DNA of 36,592 nucleotides, taken from assembly GCA_002898575.1 (NCBI GenBank), contig BEHT01000035.1:1-36592 (forward strand). The letters run 5' to 3'. The notes under the pieces were generated by a model, which was not told the origin of the DNA, made no database searches, and saw only the letters and a program-made list of their open reading frames with translations. Position 1 is the stretch's first letter; the number at the start of each line of letters is the position of its first letter. This document shows, in pieces, positions 8,729-16,304 of the stretch. Made by a program: the position numbers and the translations under genes. Origin of the DNA: a bacterium HR17. GTDB taxonomy: Bacteria > Armatimonadota > Fervidibacteria > Fervidibacterales > Fervidibacteraceae.

Positions 8729-8908
8729 AACGCTGTTCGGCATCAACCGTTTGTGTCAGGACGCATGTTACTGCGCTCGCCAGTCCGTCGTCGTGTTGGA
8801 ACGCGCGCTAACGGGGTGAGCCTTGATGGAGGCGACCAAACCCTTGCCGCCATTTCCTGACGCACTGTCGGCGGACATCGTCCCAGCGGCGGGAGCAATT
8901 GACCCTGA

Positions 8909-9050
8909 CATCGTTCCATCGTCCTTCGCGGCTCTGTCGTTTACGCTTATGACATCACCCGCGACCTTGGTGTGCTCACCGTCTCCCAAAACCCAAAGGG
9001 TGAGAACGCTACTTGGCTTGTTCCGCAAGCGGCTGCTATGTTGAATGCTC
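8909..9050 (+). pseudogene. Possible remnant of a decayed gene before the repeat array
   Basis: One plus-strand frame here reads VVYAYDITRDLGVLTVSQNP and then GENATWLVPQAAAML, which looks like genuine protein, before running into the tandem repeats. Upstream (8729-8908) the same frame is closed by stops, although short protein-like stretches appear in other frames. I see no start codon with a ribosome site. The remainder of 8729-8908 shows no feature I can name. This may be a gene fragment truncated by the repeat array, or a chance reading. Confidence 0.3.
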
Positions 9051-9550
9051 GGAGGGCGGCTCTTTTGAGCCGCCGAAGGAGACAGCGGCGCGTCAAGAGA
9101 CGCGCCCTCCAAGTGTTGAAGGTTTTTCGGAGGGCGGTTCTTTTGAGCCGCCGAAGAGAGACAGCGGCGCGTCGGGAGACGCGCCCTCCGAGTGTTGAAG
9201 GTTTTTCGGAGGGCGGTTCTTTTGAGCCGCCGAAGAGAGACAGCGGCGCGTCGGGAGACGCGCCCTCCGAGTGTTGAAGGTTTTTCGGAGGGCGGCTCTT
9301 TTGAGCCGCCGAAGAGAGACAGCGGCGCGTCAAGAGACGCGCCCTCCGAGTGTTGAAGGTTTTTCGGAGGGCGGCTCTTTTGAGCCGCCGAAGAGAGACA
9401 GCGGCGCGTCAAGAGACGCGCCCTCCGAGTGTTGAAGGTTTTTCGGAGGGCGGCTCTTTTGAGCCGCCGAAGAGAGACAGCGGCGCGTCAAGAGACGCGC
9501 CCTCCGAGTGTTGAAGGTTTTTCGGAGGGCGGCTCTCTGAGCCGCCGATA
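9051..9550. repeat. Tandem array of six 79-bp structured units plus a partial seventh
   Basis: Unit starts are at 9051, 9129, 9208, 9287, 9366, 9445 and 9524. The first unit is 78 bp, the next five 79 bp, and the seventh stops after its first hairpin. Each unit carries hairpin 1 (GGCGGCTC, TTTT, GAGCCGCC) and hairpin 2 (GGCGCGTC, four-base loop, GACGCGCC). CGGAGG at the start can pair with CCTCCG after hairpin 2, so a unit can fold as a three-way junction. Units 2 and 3 are identical to each other (loop GGGA, and C-to-T in stem 1 giving a G-U pair). Units 4-6 are identical to each other (loop AAGA). Since 79 is not a multiple of three, reading frames rotate and the array is not coding. It lies between two plus-strand genes. 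Confidence 0.93.
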
Positions 9551-9592
9551 GGATGAGACGATGTGATTGTGCGCAAGTCGGAGTGAGGCGCC

Positions 9593-10480
9593 ATGAGGCT
9601 GTGGCAGAAATGGGTCGTTGTCAACCCCGTTTTTCACTACCACCTTTGGGGGCAAACGCGCTTGATGGCGCGCCGACCGTTGTGGCAAATCCTGCTTTTC
9701 TGCGTGCCCTTTGCCGTCATTTACCTCTGGCTCATTGACCAAGCCGTGCGCAACGGGTTGCCCCAACTCAGCCTTTCACTGGAATGCTTGACCTTGTGGT
9801 TGGTCGCTCCGTTGATGAGCCATGCCCTTTTCGCGATGGAGTTTGAAAAAGCGACTTGGGACATGCTCATCCTGACCCGCCTAACGGCGGGGCAAATTGT
9901 TATGGGCAAATTCCTGTCGCGGTTGGCATTGCTGTCGTTCCTTGCTGTTCTGTTCGTCCCGTTGGCGCTGATCGGTGCCCTCAAGGAGTATCAGGCAGTC
10001 TCCTCGTTTAGCCTGCTGGCTTGGTTCGCCAAAACGCAACTTGTCGTCATAAGTTGGGCAATTTTGCTCATCGCCGTGACGCTGGCGCTGTCTTATTGGC
10101 TCAAACGGGGCATGGTCGCAGCCGCTGTCGCTTTTGCGGGGCAGGTGTTCGTCCTGTTCATCTTACCTGCTTTTTGGATGCTGTTTCTCGCACTTTATGC
10201 CGCAACGACCCGTCAACCCCTTGACCCCTTTGATTTTCGCTTCGGCAGTGAACCGATGCTGCGGTTCGGTTGGATGTTTGACCCGCGTTTCGCCGTCGTG
10301 GTTTACAATCCCATCGCTGCCATCGCGGGCATCGGGCTCTACCACTTAGGGGCTGTCCCACCTGACCGGCAAGCGTTGCTTTGGGGCACATGGCAGGGCA
10401 TCGTTTATTTAGCGGTGGCAAGTTTGGTCGTGACCGCACTCGTGCGCGCCGTCGCCAAAGCGACCCGCAAACCGTTGTGA
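9593..10480 (+). CDS. ABC-2 type transporter permease subunit (small)
   Basis: This 295-aa integral membrane protein has about six to seven hydrophobic segments, near residues 30-50, 65-85, 112-132, 150-168, 175-203, 240-252 and 263-282. A cytoplasmic N-terminus carries NPVFHYHLWGQTR. The pattern resembles permease subunits of ABC-2 type exporters, in which the first loop holds a conserved E-KATWDML-type segment (here EFEKATWDMLILTRLTAGQI, 83-102). It would form the membrane channel with the ATPase encoded 26 bp downstream and the larger permease after that. The ATG at 9593 follows GGAGTGAGG. The cargo is unknown. The two permeases are dissimilar in length but share the interfacial segment followed by choice of locus (MGKFLSRLALL here, AGKLLASFAFL in the other), consistent with a heterodimer. 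Confidence 0.8.
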   Translation: MRLWQKWVVVNPVFHYHLWGQTRLMARRPLWQILLFCVPFAVIYLWLIDQAVRNGLPQLSLSLECLTLWLVAPLMSHALFAMEFEKATWDMLILTRLTAGQIVMGKFLSRLALLSFLAVLFVPLALIGALKEYQAVSSFSLLAWFAKTQLVVISWAILLIAVTLALSYWLKRGMVAAAVAFAGQVFVLFILPAFWMLFLALYAATTRQPLDPFDFRFGSEPMLRFGWMFDPRFAVVVYNPIAAIAGIGLYHLGAVPPDRQALLWGTWQGIVYLAVASLVVTALVRAVAKATRKPL

Positions 10481-10506
10481 CACGCTGTCAAGGGGGGTGG
10501 GCGCTT

Positions 10507-11433
10507 ATGCTGGAAGTCAAGGGGTTGCGCAAAGAGTTTGGGCAACTGGTTGCCGTCAAAGATTTGCACTTCACTTTGCAGCCCGGCGACATCTTTGGCT
10601 ACATCGGTCCGAACGGAGCGGGCAAAACGACGACGCTGCGGATGTTGGCGACTTTGCTGGAACCGACAGCCGGCACAGCCGTCATCAACGGTGTGGACAT
10701 CGTCAAGCAGCCTGAAGAAGCCCGCCCGCTCATCGGGTTCATGCCCGATTTCTTTGGGCTTTACGAAGGCATCACGGCGTGGGAGTATCTCTCCTTTTTC
10801 GCCGAAGCCTACGGCATCCCCGCAAAAGAGCGCAAGCAAGTCATTGAAAATGTGCTGGAACTGACTGACCTGACTGTCAAGCGTGACGCCAATGTGGAAA
10901 CGCTGTCGCGCGGAATGCAACAACGCCTTTGCCTTGCCAAGACGCTGTTGCACGACCCATCGCTGTTACTGCTGGACGAACCTGCCTCGGGCTTAGACCC
11001 GCGTGCTCGCGCCGAACTGAAAGAGTTGTTGCGGGAGATCGGGGCGATGGGCAAAATCGTCATCGTCTCGTCGCACATCTTGCCTGAACTTTCCGACTTT
11101 TGCAACAAGATCGGTATCGTTGAGAAAGGCGAACTGCTGCTGTGGGGCGATGTGGACAGCATCCTGCGGCAACTGCAACCGGCGCGATTGTTGACTATCC
11201 GTTGCCTCGACGGCGCCGAAAAACTTGCCGAATGGCTGCGCAAGCAACCCGAAATCGTCCAAGTCCGAGTCATCAACAGCGGTGTGGAAGCGCAATTTGT
11301 CGGTGATGACGACACCCAGGCTGACCTTTTGCGCCGCATCGTCCTTGACGGTCACCGCATCGCCACCTTCAGCGAAACGACGATGAACCTTGAGGATGTC
11401 TTCTTGCGGGTGACCAAAGGCGAAGTTGCCTAA
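10507..11433 (+). CDS. ABC-2 type transporter ATP-binding protein
   Basis: This 308-aa cytoplasmic ATPase powers the flanking permeases. Walker A GPNGAGKT is at 34-41, the signature LSRGMQQRL at 133-141, Walker B LLLLDEP at 153-159, the D-loop SGLDP at 161-165, and the switch His190 in SSH. The signature has SRGM instead of SGGQ, which is common among ABC-2 exporter ATPases. The ~100-residue C-terminal tail (about 210-308) is the accessory domain usual in this group. The frame is open upstream to 10381 inside the permease gene, but AAGGGGGG at 10491-10498 places the start at the ATG at 10507. It is in an operon with the preceding permease (26-bp gap) and probably with the next permease. Confidence 0.95.
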   Translation: MLEVKGLRKEFGQLVAVKDLHFTLQPGDIFGYIGPNGAGKTTTLRMLATLLEPTAGTAVINGVDIVKQPEEARPLIGFMPDFFGLYEGITAWEYLSFFAEAYGIPAKERKQVIENVLELTDLTVKRDANVETLSRGMQQRLCLAKTLLHDPSLLLLDEPASGLDPRARAELKELLREIGAMGKIVIVSSHILPELSDFCNKIGIVEKGELLLWGDVDSILRQLQPARLLTIRCLDGAEKLAEWLRKQPEIVQVRVINSGVEAQFVGDDDTQADLLRRIVLDGHRIATFSETTMNLEDVFLRVTKGEVA

Positions 11434-11466
11434 CACCTTCGCCCACGCAGTTTGCCGGACCGATCG

Positions 11467-11486
11467 GGGCGGGCGACAGCCTGCCC
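11467..11486. repeat. GC-rich intergenic hairpin
   Basis: GGGCGGGC, loop GACA and GCCTGCCC form an 8-bp stem with one G-T pair between the ATPase and the second permease. It has no following T-run. It shares the GCCTGCC arm with the hairpin at 13219-13243, so the two may belong to one small repeat family. Confidence 0.5.
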
Positions 11487-11585
11487 GTAAGACGAAAGTC
11501 ACTGGGAGTGGCAAAGGCGGCTCTATCGTTCGGCGGACGAAGGCGAGCGTTTAGCGTAATTGCCTTAACAGGGCGGTGGGCAAGC

Positions 11586-13184
11586 ATGGCGGCGATAGCT
11601 CTGCGCGGCATCTGGGGCGTGGCGCTAAGACCGTTTCAGTGGCTGCGCGATCTGCTGACGCTGGTGGTTGGCAACCCTGTCATCAGCCGTGAGATGAAGG
11701 TGCGGATGCGTTTTGCCCGTGCATTTTGGCTGCAGGGCGCTTACCTGCTGTTTCTCATCGCTATCGTTTCACTGGCGTATCAAGGCATCGTCGCCCAAAC
11801 GCCGTTGAGCCATCCGGCAGAACTGCAATGGCGGTTGCAAAGCTTTTACGCCACGCTGCTCTACAGCCTTGTCACAGTCGTCGTGCTGATCGCCCCTGCC
11901 TTGACCGCCAGCGCCATTTCCTTTGAGCGGGAACGACGGACGCTGGATTTGCTTTTGACGACCCCGCTGCGCCCGATGCAAATTCTCGCCGGCAAATTGC
12001 TCGCGTCGTTCGCGTTTTTGACGCTGTTGCTGGTGGAGTCTATGCCCCTCGCGACGGTGTGCATTATCATGGGTGGGGCGACGGTCGGTGATTTGCTGGC
12101 GACTTACGCCCTCATCGCCTTCAGCACGCTGCACCTTTGTGCTTTTGCGCTGTATTGCTCAGCGTGCAACCGCACCAGCGGCATCGCCACCTTTTGGGCA
12201 TACTTGGGTGTCACAGTGATGTTGGGAGCGACTTTTTGGATGGCGCTTGTAGAAATTATCGCCAATGTCAGACGCGCTGTCGCTCCCCTCGGTGTGGGTG
12301 TAGTAGCCCCCGCAGAGGTCGTTTTCCCGCTGGCGGCGTTGCATCCCTTCGCCGCGCCTGTCATCAAGGCGTCGCCGACGAAGTTGTTTGGTGTTTCGGT
12401 GCCCTGCTGGCTTATCGGTGTCGCGTTCAGCGTGCTGCTCACGCGCTTTTGGCTGACGGCGACGGCTGCTAAACTGCCCGCAGTTTATCAGGGCAACTTC
12501 ATCGGCTCGCTGCGACGGCAAGCGTTGCTGTTAAGTGTGCTTAGCGTGTTGACGCTGGACGCAGCGTTCAGTGCACCCTTAGCGCGAGGACTAAACGCGG
12601 CAGATGTGACGATGGTGCTGCTGATGACGACCGGTTTCGTCAGCCTGTTCATCGCCCCGTTTGTGGCGTGGGTGGCGACTTTCGGCGAACATGACGGCAA
12701 GCCGCCTGCCGACGATGGTTGGTTCCGTCCGCTGCAGTTGTTCCGCCCCGTCGCTTCAGGGGCATTGCCATTTATCCTGACTTGGCTTGCGGTCACAGCA
12801 GGCACTTTGAACGCGCTGATGGCATGGCGATTTGGCGTTGCGCCGTTGTGGGCGCCGTTGCTGGTCGGTGTCGGTTATTGCGCCTTGGGGTTGACGGCGT
12901 TTTGGGCGGTCGCTCGGTTTTGGTCTGTGACGCTGCGGCGATTGACTTGGGCGCGCTACCTGACTGTCATCACGCTCCTCGCCGTCGTCCTTTTGCCTTT
13001 GCCCTACAACGCAGCGTGGACACCGCTGTATCCGTTCGTGCGGATAACGGAAATCTCCGCTCACCCGCCTCAGTTTGCCCTTGACGCGTTCGTTCAGCAA
13101 GCAACTGTGTACGGCAGCGTCATCGCTGTCATAACCGTCCTTGTGGGCATCGCTGCGTCTCTTTTAGGGCGTCGGCGCAAGTAG
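11586..13184 (+). CDS. ABC-2 type transporter permease subunit (large)
   Basis: This polytopic membrane protein of 532 aa has about twelve hydrophobic segments. It opens with NPVISREMKVRMRF, a hallmark of ABC-2 permeases fused to the GldF/NosY-like fold, followed by RRTLDLLLTTPLRPMQILAGKLLASF, the interfacial coupling segment before the third helix. The second half adds further membrane segments and ends with a basic RRRK tail. A GTG at 11508 would add 26 residues that read like translated spacer (including the end of a hairpin region) and lacks a ribosome site. The ATG at 11586, preceded by GGCGGTGGG, is preferred but not certain. It probably pairs with the 295-aa permease around the shared ATPase as an exporter. 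The substrate is unknown. Confidence 0.82.
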   Translation: MAAIALRGIWGVALRPFQWLRDLLTLVVGNPVISREMKVRMRFARAFWLQGAYLLFLIAIVSLAYQGIVAQTPLSHPAELQWRLQSFYATLLYSLVTVVVLIAPALTASAISFERERRTLDLLLTTPLRPMQILAGKLLASFAFLTLLLVESMPLATVCIIMGGATVGDLLATYALIAFSTLHLCAFALYCSACNRTSGIATFWAYLGVTVMLGATFWMALVEIIANVRRAVAPLGVGVVAPAEVVFPLAALHPFAAPVIKASPTKLFGVSVPCWLIGVAFSVLLTRFWLTATAAKLPAVYQGNFIGSLRRQALLLSVLSVLTLDAAFSAPLARGLNAADVTMVLLMTTGFVSLFIAPFVAWVATFGEHDGKPPADDGWFRPLQLFRPVASGALPFILTWLAVTAGTLNALMAWRFGVAPLWAPLLVGVGYCALGLTAFWAVARFWSVTLRRLTWARYLTVITLLAVVLLPLPYNAAWTPLYPFVRITEISAHPPQFALDAFVQQATVYGSVIAVITVLVGIAASLLGRRRK

Positions 13185-13190
13185 GTGAAG

Positions 13191-13211
13191 GGGCAATTTG
13201 CCCGCCTTTTT
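13191..13211 (+). terminator. Candidate intrinsic terminator after the large permease
   Basis: Seven bases after the permease stop, GGGCA-ATT-TGCCC forms a short stem-loop (extendable to six pairs), followed after four bases by TTTTT at 13207-13211. The stem is short for a terminator, so partial termination is as likely. If real, it separates the ABC module from the coiled-coil/MoxR module. Confidence 0.4.
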
Positions 13212-13218
13212 GTGCAGC

Positions 13219-13243
13219 CGTGGCAAGGGCATAGCCTGCCACG
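13219..13243. repeat. Intergenic bulged hairpin
   Basis: CGTGGCA pairs with TGCCACG, and an inner GGC pairs with GCC across ATA, giving a 10-bp stem with a two-base bulge. It lies between the candidate terminator and the coiled-coil gene. The GCCTGCC arm matches the hairpin at 11467-11486. Confidence 0.5.
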
Positions 13244-13309
13244 CCTTTGATGGCGATAGGCACCAAGGGTCGCCAAAATTGAGGCGACGCGTAAAAGGGG
13301 GTGCAGCCC

Positions 13310-14710
13310 ATGCCACCCGATGCGTTGCGACAGCATTTGCGCCCCTTTCAGCGGCGCATCCGCACCGTCTTGGCGTGGCGCTACGGGGCAATCAGTGGCA
13401 CTATCGGGGCGGCGACGGCGCTGTTGATGGACATCGGCGATTGGCAAGGCGCATGGACGGTAGAACCGTTGACGCTCATCGCCCTCATCGCCTTCGGTGT
13501 AGTGGTGGGCATCGTTTACGCGCTGTGGCGCCCGTTGCCTGTGGAAGTCGTCGCGCAACTGATTGACCGTCGTGCCCACTTGAAAGACCGCGTGACGACA
13601 GCGGTGCTGTGCGACGCCACCCCTTTCGCTGGACCGCTGTGCGAAGACGCTTGGCATCACCTTGCGTCTGTGCGTCCCGCACGCCTCTTTCGCTTCCGCT
13701 TGACGGCGTGGCATGGAGCGATCGTGGCGTTGGTGCTGGCGGTCGTGGTCAGTCGCTTGTTACCCCAATTGCCCTTGCCCTTCACGGCACGGTGGCGCCA
13801 AGACCGCAAAGAAGCCGAGCAGATGGTGGAGCAAGTCAAACGGGTGCTCAACCCCATCGCGGAGCACGCCAAAACGGCTGAAGCGTCGCCGACCGAAAAG
13901 CGCTTGGCGCAGCAGTTGAACGAACTCTATCGGCGAGCGCAACAGGGACGGTTGAGTAAAAAGGACGCGATGGTCAAGTTGAACAAACTGTTGGCAGAAG
14001 CCCAAAAGTTGGAGCGTCAGTCGCACGAGCACCTGCGGCGCGTCTCCACGAAAGCCGTGACCGCCGCACAAACGCTGCGTCAGCAGTTGACCCGCCGCGC
14101 AATGGCGTCACAAATGGACGCGTTGCGTCCGTTGTTGCAGCGGATGCAAGAGTTGGAGCGCCAACTGGCGCAAACGCGGGACACCCGTCAGCGCCAAGCG
14201 TTGCGGAGCGAACTGCAATCACTCCAACGGACGCTGGACTTGATGGTGCAAGGTGACCTGCAAGCGCTCCAGCGACACATGGAAAGCCTGACGCTACAAA
14301 TGGCGCAACTGCGGCAAATGCTGCAATCGGACAAGGACGAGCAAGGGCGCCCGCTCACCGAACCCGAAAAGCGCCAGTTGCGACAGCAATTGCAAAGCAT
14401 CCAGCAGCAACTGCAGGCATTGCAACTATCGCGGCAGGCGCAAGAGTTTCTGCGCAAGTTGATGAGTGACCCGAACTTTCAGGAAGCGATGCGCCGACTG
14501 GCGGAATTGCAAAAGCAATTGGAGCAGTTGCAGCAGTTGCAGCAGGGGCAAATGCCCAACCTGTCGCCCGAGGAGTTAGAACGGATGCTCAGGGAGTTGG
14601 AGCGGGCGATTGAGGAACTGGCGAAACGCTACGGCGACGACGAGAAAATTCGCGAACTGGCGCGGCAACTGTTGGAAGCGGTCAAGCAGATGAAAGCGGG
14701 CGGCACCTGA
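13310..14710 (+). CDS. Membrane-anchored long coiled-coil protein (DUF4175-like context)
   Basis: This protein of 466 aa has an N-terminal membrane part with three hydrophobic segments (about 25-45, 52-72 and 138-158). Between the second and third is a short conserved-looking domain with RRAHLKDRVTTAVL. The rest (about 165-466) is a very Gln/Leu/Arg-rich coiled coil. Proteins of this build (DUF4175-like) are known next to MoxR, DUF58 and VWA genes and normally continue into a Gly/Pro-rich linker and a conserved C-terminal segment. Here the frame stops at TGA 14708-14710 in AGGT, and the expected linker and C-terminal segment lie downstream in the same frame past a second TGA (see 14786-15175). 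The ATG at 13310 is preceded by AAGGGGGTG at good spacing, better than the GTG at 13301. It is likely co-transcribed with the MoxR gene. Confidence 0.75.
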   Translation: MPPDALRQHLRPFQRRIRTVLAWRYGAISGTIGAATALLMDIGDWQGAWTVEPLTLIALIAFGVVVGIVYALWRPLPVEVVAQLIDRRAHLKDRVTTAVLCDATPFAGPLCEDAWHHLASVRPARLFRFRLTAWHGAIVALVLAVVVSRLLPQLPLPFTARWRQDRKEAEQMVEQVKRVLNPIAEHAKTAEASPTEKRLAQQLNELYRRAQQGRLSKKDAMVKLNKLLAEAQKLERQSHEHLRRVSTKAVTAAQTLRQQLTRRAMASQMDALRPLLQRMQELERQLAQTRDTRQRQALRSELQSLQRTLDLMVQGDLQALQRHMESLTLQMAQLRQMLQSDKDEQGRPLTEPEKRQLRQQLQSIQQQLQALQLSRQAQEFLRKLMSDPNFQEAMRRLAELQKQLEQLQQLQQGQMPNLSPEELERMLRELERAIEELAKRYGDDEKIRELARQLLEAVKQMKAGGT

Positions 14711-14718
14711 AAGGGGTC

Positions 14719-14737
14719 GGGGCGGGGTCACCGCCCC
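14719..14737. other. GC-rich hairpin in the interrupted linker
   Basis: GGGGCGG, loop GGTCA and CCGCCCC form a 7-bp stem of only G-C pairs, nine bases after the first TGA. It has no T-run. It could be the coding consequence of a Gly/Pro-rich linker or a real RNA structure affecting passage past the stop. Confidence 0.4.
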
Positions 14738-14785
14738 CACTGGGGCTTCGGCTGAATCGGCGCAGGCGCCGGCGGTCTTGCCGGC

Positions 14786-15175
14786 TTGGGTTTTGGCACG
14801 GGCATCGGTGGGTCGGGCTTGGGGGGTAAACCGCTGCCAGGACCGGCTGCGAGCAGCGGTTGGGGACGCGGGCAAGGACCTGCACCGTTCCCCAGCGAAT
14901 GGCTGGGGCAAGGCGAAAGCCCGCAGTTTAGCGAACGGGTGCAGTTGAACTTCCGCACCCGCTCCCATGCCCTTTCAGGGGCGCAACCGGTGCTGCCTGG
15001 ACCGGCGCTGAGCGAAGAGGTGCTCGCCTTGCCGGCACCATCAGGGTCTGGCGTTCCGCTCAGCCAGGTGCTGCCGACTTACATGAAGCGCGCCGAACAA
15101 GCCTTGAGCCAGCAACTCATTCCGCCGTCCGAACGGCAGCGGGTGCGCCGCTACTTTGAGGCGTTACAACGCTGA
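14786..15175 (+). CDS. Gly/Pro-rich linker plus conserved C-terminal segment, detached from the coiled-coil protein
   Basis: The frame is open from 14756 to 15175 and has the same phase as the coiled-coil gene. The only usable initiator is a TTG at 14786, with no ribosome site, giving 129 aa. The first ~60 residues are Gly/Pro/Ser-rich (FGTGIGGSGLGGKPLPGP). The last ~45 contain VPLSQVLPTYMKRAEQAL and IPPSERQRVRRYFEAL, which resembles the C-terminal signature of DUF4175-like proteins in MoxR clusters. I therefore read it as the missing end of the upstream protein, separated by TGA codons at 14708 and 14753. It could be a true separate small gene, a decayed tail or a product of readthrough. The MoxR gene starts 38 bp later. 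Confidence 0.55.
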   Translation: MGFGTGIGGSGLGGKPLPGPAASSGWGRGQGPAPFPSEWLGQGESPQFSERVQLNFRTRSHALSGAQPVLPGPALSEEVLALPAPSGSGVPLSQVLPTYMKRAEQALSQQLIPPSERQRVRRYFEALQR

Positions 15176-15213
15176 ACCAGCGCCCCGACCATCTCAACGG
15201 CGAGGTGACCGGC

Positions 15214-16221
15214 ATGGAAGGCGGTCGGGAATTGGCGGCATGGTGCCGCGACCTATTGCGCGTCGTTGAAAGTGAAATCCGCAAAGTCATCGTCGGCATG
15301 AACGACATCGTGGAGAGCGTTTTAGTCGCGCTGGCAGCAGGTGGGCATGTGCTATTGGAAGGCGTGCCGGGGTTGGGCAAAACGATGCTGGTGCGGACGC
15401 TGGCGCAAACCCTCAACCTCAAGTTTTCTCGCATCCAGTTCACGCCCGACCTGATGCCCGCCGACATTACGGGCACCGAGGTGTTGACCGAAACGGAAGC
15501 GGGGCAACGCACCTTCGTCTTTCGCCCCGGTCCGATTTTCGCCAACATCGTCCTCGCCGACGAAATCAACCGCGCCACGCCCAAAACGCAATCGGCGCTG
15601 TTGGAAGCGATGCAGGAGTTGGCGGTCACGGTCGGCGGCAAGCGCTACCCCCTTGAGCCGCCGTTTTGGGTCATGGCGACGCAAAACCCCATCGAGCAGG
15701 AAGGCACTTACCCTTTGCCCGAAGCACAGTTGGATCGCTTCTTTTTTAAGTTGCTGGTGCCCTTCCCGTCGCTGGACGAGTTGCGGGAAATCGTTGACCG
15801 CACGACGGGCGCAGAGTTGCCGCAGGTGCAACCCGTCGCCGGCTGCGACGATTTGCTGCGGTTGCAACGCATCGTGCGGGAGGTGCCGGTCGCCCCGCCC
15901 GTGCGGGATTACGCCCTGAAAATCGTCGCCGCCACGCACCCTCACAACGAACTGGCGCCGTCCGAAGTCAACCGCTATGTCCGTTACGGTGCCTCGCCGC
16001 GCGCCGCGCAAACGCTGCTGTTAGCGGGCAAGGTGTTTGCGTTGCTGGACGGGCGTTACAATGTCGCCCGCGACGACATCAAAAAAGCCGTCAAGCCCGC
16101 CCTGCGCCATCGCGTCATCCTCAACTTTGAAGCCGAAGCCGACCAAGTGACGCCCGATGCGCTCCTTGACCGCCTCCTTGAGCATGTGGAACGCACCGAA
16201 CGCGAACCCATCGCTGTTTAA
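15214..16221 (+). CDS. MoxR family AAA+ ATPase
   Basis: MoxR ATPases act as chaperones that remodel partner complexes, usually together with VWA-domain proteins. The 335-aa protein shows Walker A GVPGLGKT (50-57), Walker B IVLADEINRATPKTQSALLEAM (112-133), the sensor segment MATQNPIEQEGTYPLPEAQLDRF (154-176) and a C-terminal lid with RYGASPRAAQTLL. All key residues are present. A GTG at 15205 is in frame, but GAGGTGA at 15202-15208 is placed for the ATG at 15214. It is followed by the DUF58 and VWA genes on the same strand, the standard MoxR-DUF58-VWA order, so it most likely acts on those membrane VWA proteins. Confidence 0.95.
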   Translation: MEGGRELAAWCRDLLRVVESEIRKVIVGMNDIVESVLVALAAGGHVLLEGVPGLGKTMLVRTLAQTLNLKFSRIQFTPDLMPADITGTEVLTETEAGQRTFVFRPGPIFANIVLADEINRATPKTQSALLEAMQELAVTVGGKRYPLEPPFWVMATQNPIEQEGTYPLPEAQLDRFFFKLLVPFPSLDELREIVDRTTGAELPQVQPVAGCDDLLRLQRIVREVPVAPPVRDYALKIVAATHPHNELAPSEVNRYVRYGASPRAAQTLLLAGKVFALLDGRYNVARDDIKKAVKPALRHRVILNFEAEADQVTPDALLDRLLEHVERTEREPIAV

Positions 16222-16304
16222 CCTCTGAACGCCTGCGCGCAAAATTTGGGGGCAGGTGGCACGAGTTTGTTCCCTAAGCCGCCAGTGAAGGTGGTCGGTG
16301 GGCG

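Noticed and set aside
8768-9412. Long open frames on both strands over the tandem repeats
   Set aside because: The 79-bp period rotates frames, the peptides are translations of hairpin stems, and there are no starts with ribosome sites.
9051-9550. CRISPR array
   Set aside because: The units are contiguous and nearly identical with no unique spacers, and no cas gene is present.
10903-10923. Unusual ABC signature LSRGM as a novelty
   Set aside because: SRGM-type signatures are common in ABC-2 exporter ATPases.
14708-14755. Genome-wide reassignment of TGA to Gly or Trp
   Set aside because: Several well-defined genes here end at TGA at their expected C-termini.
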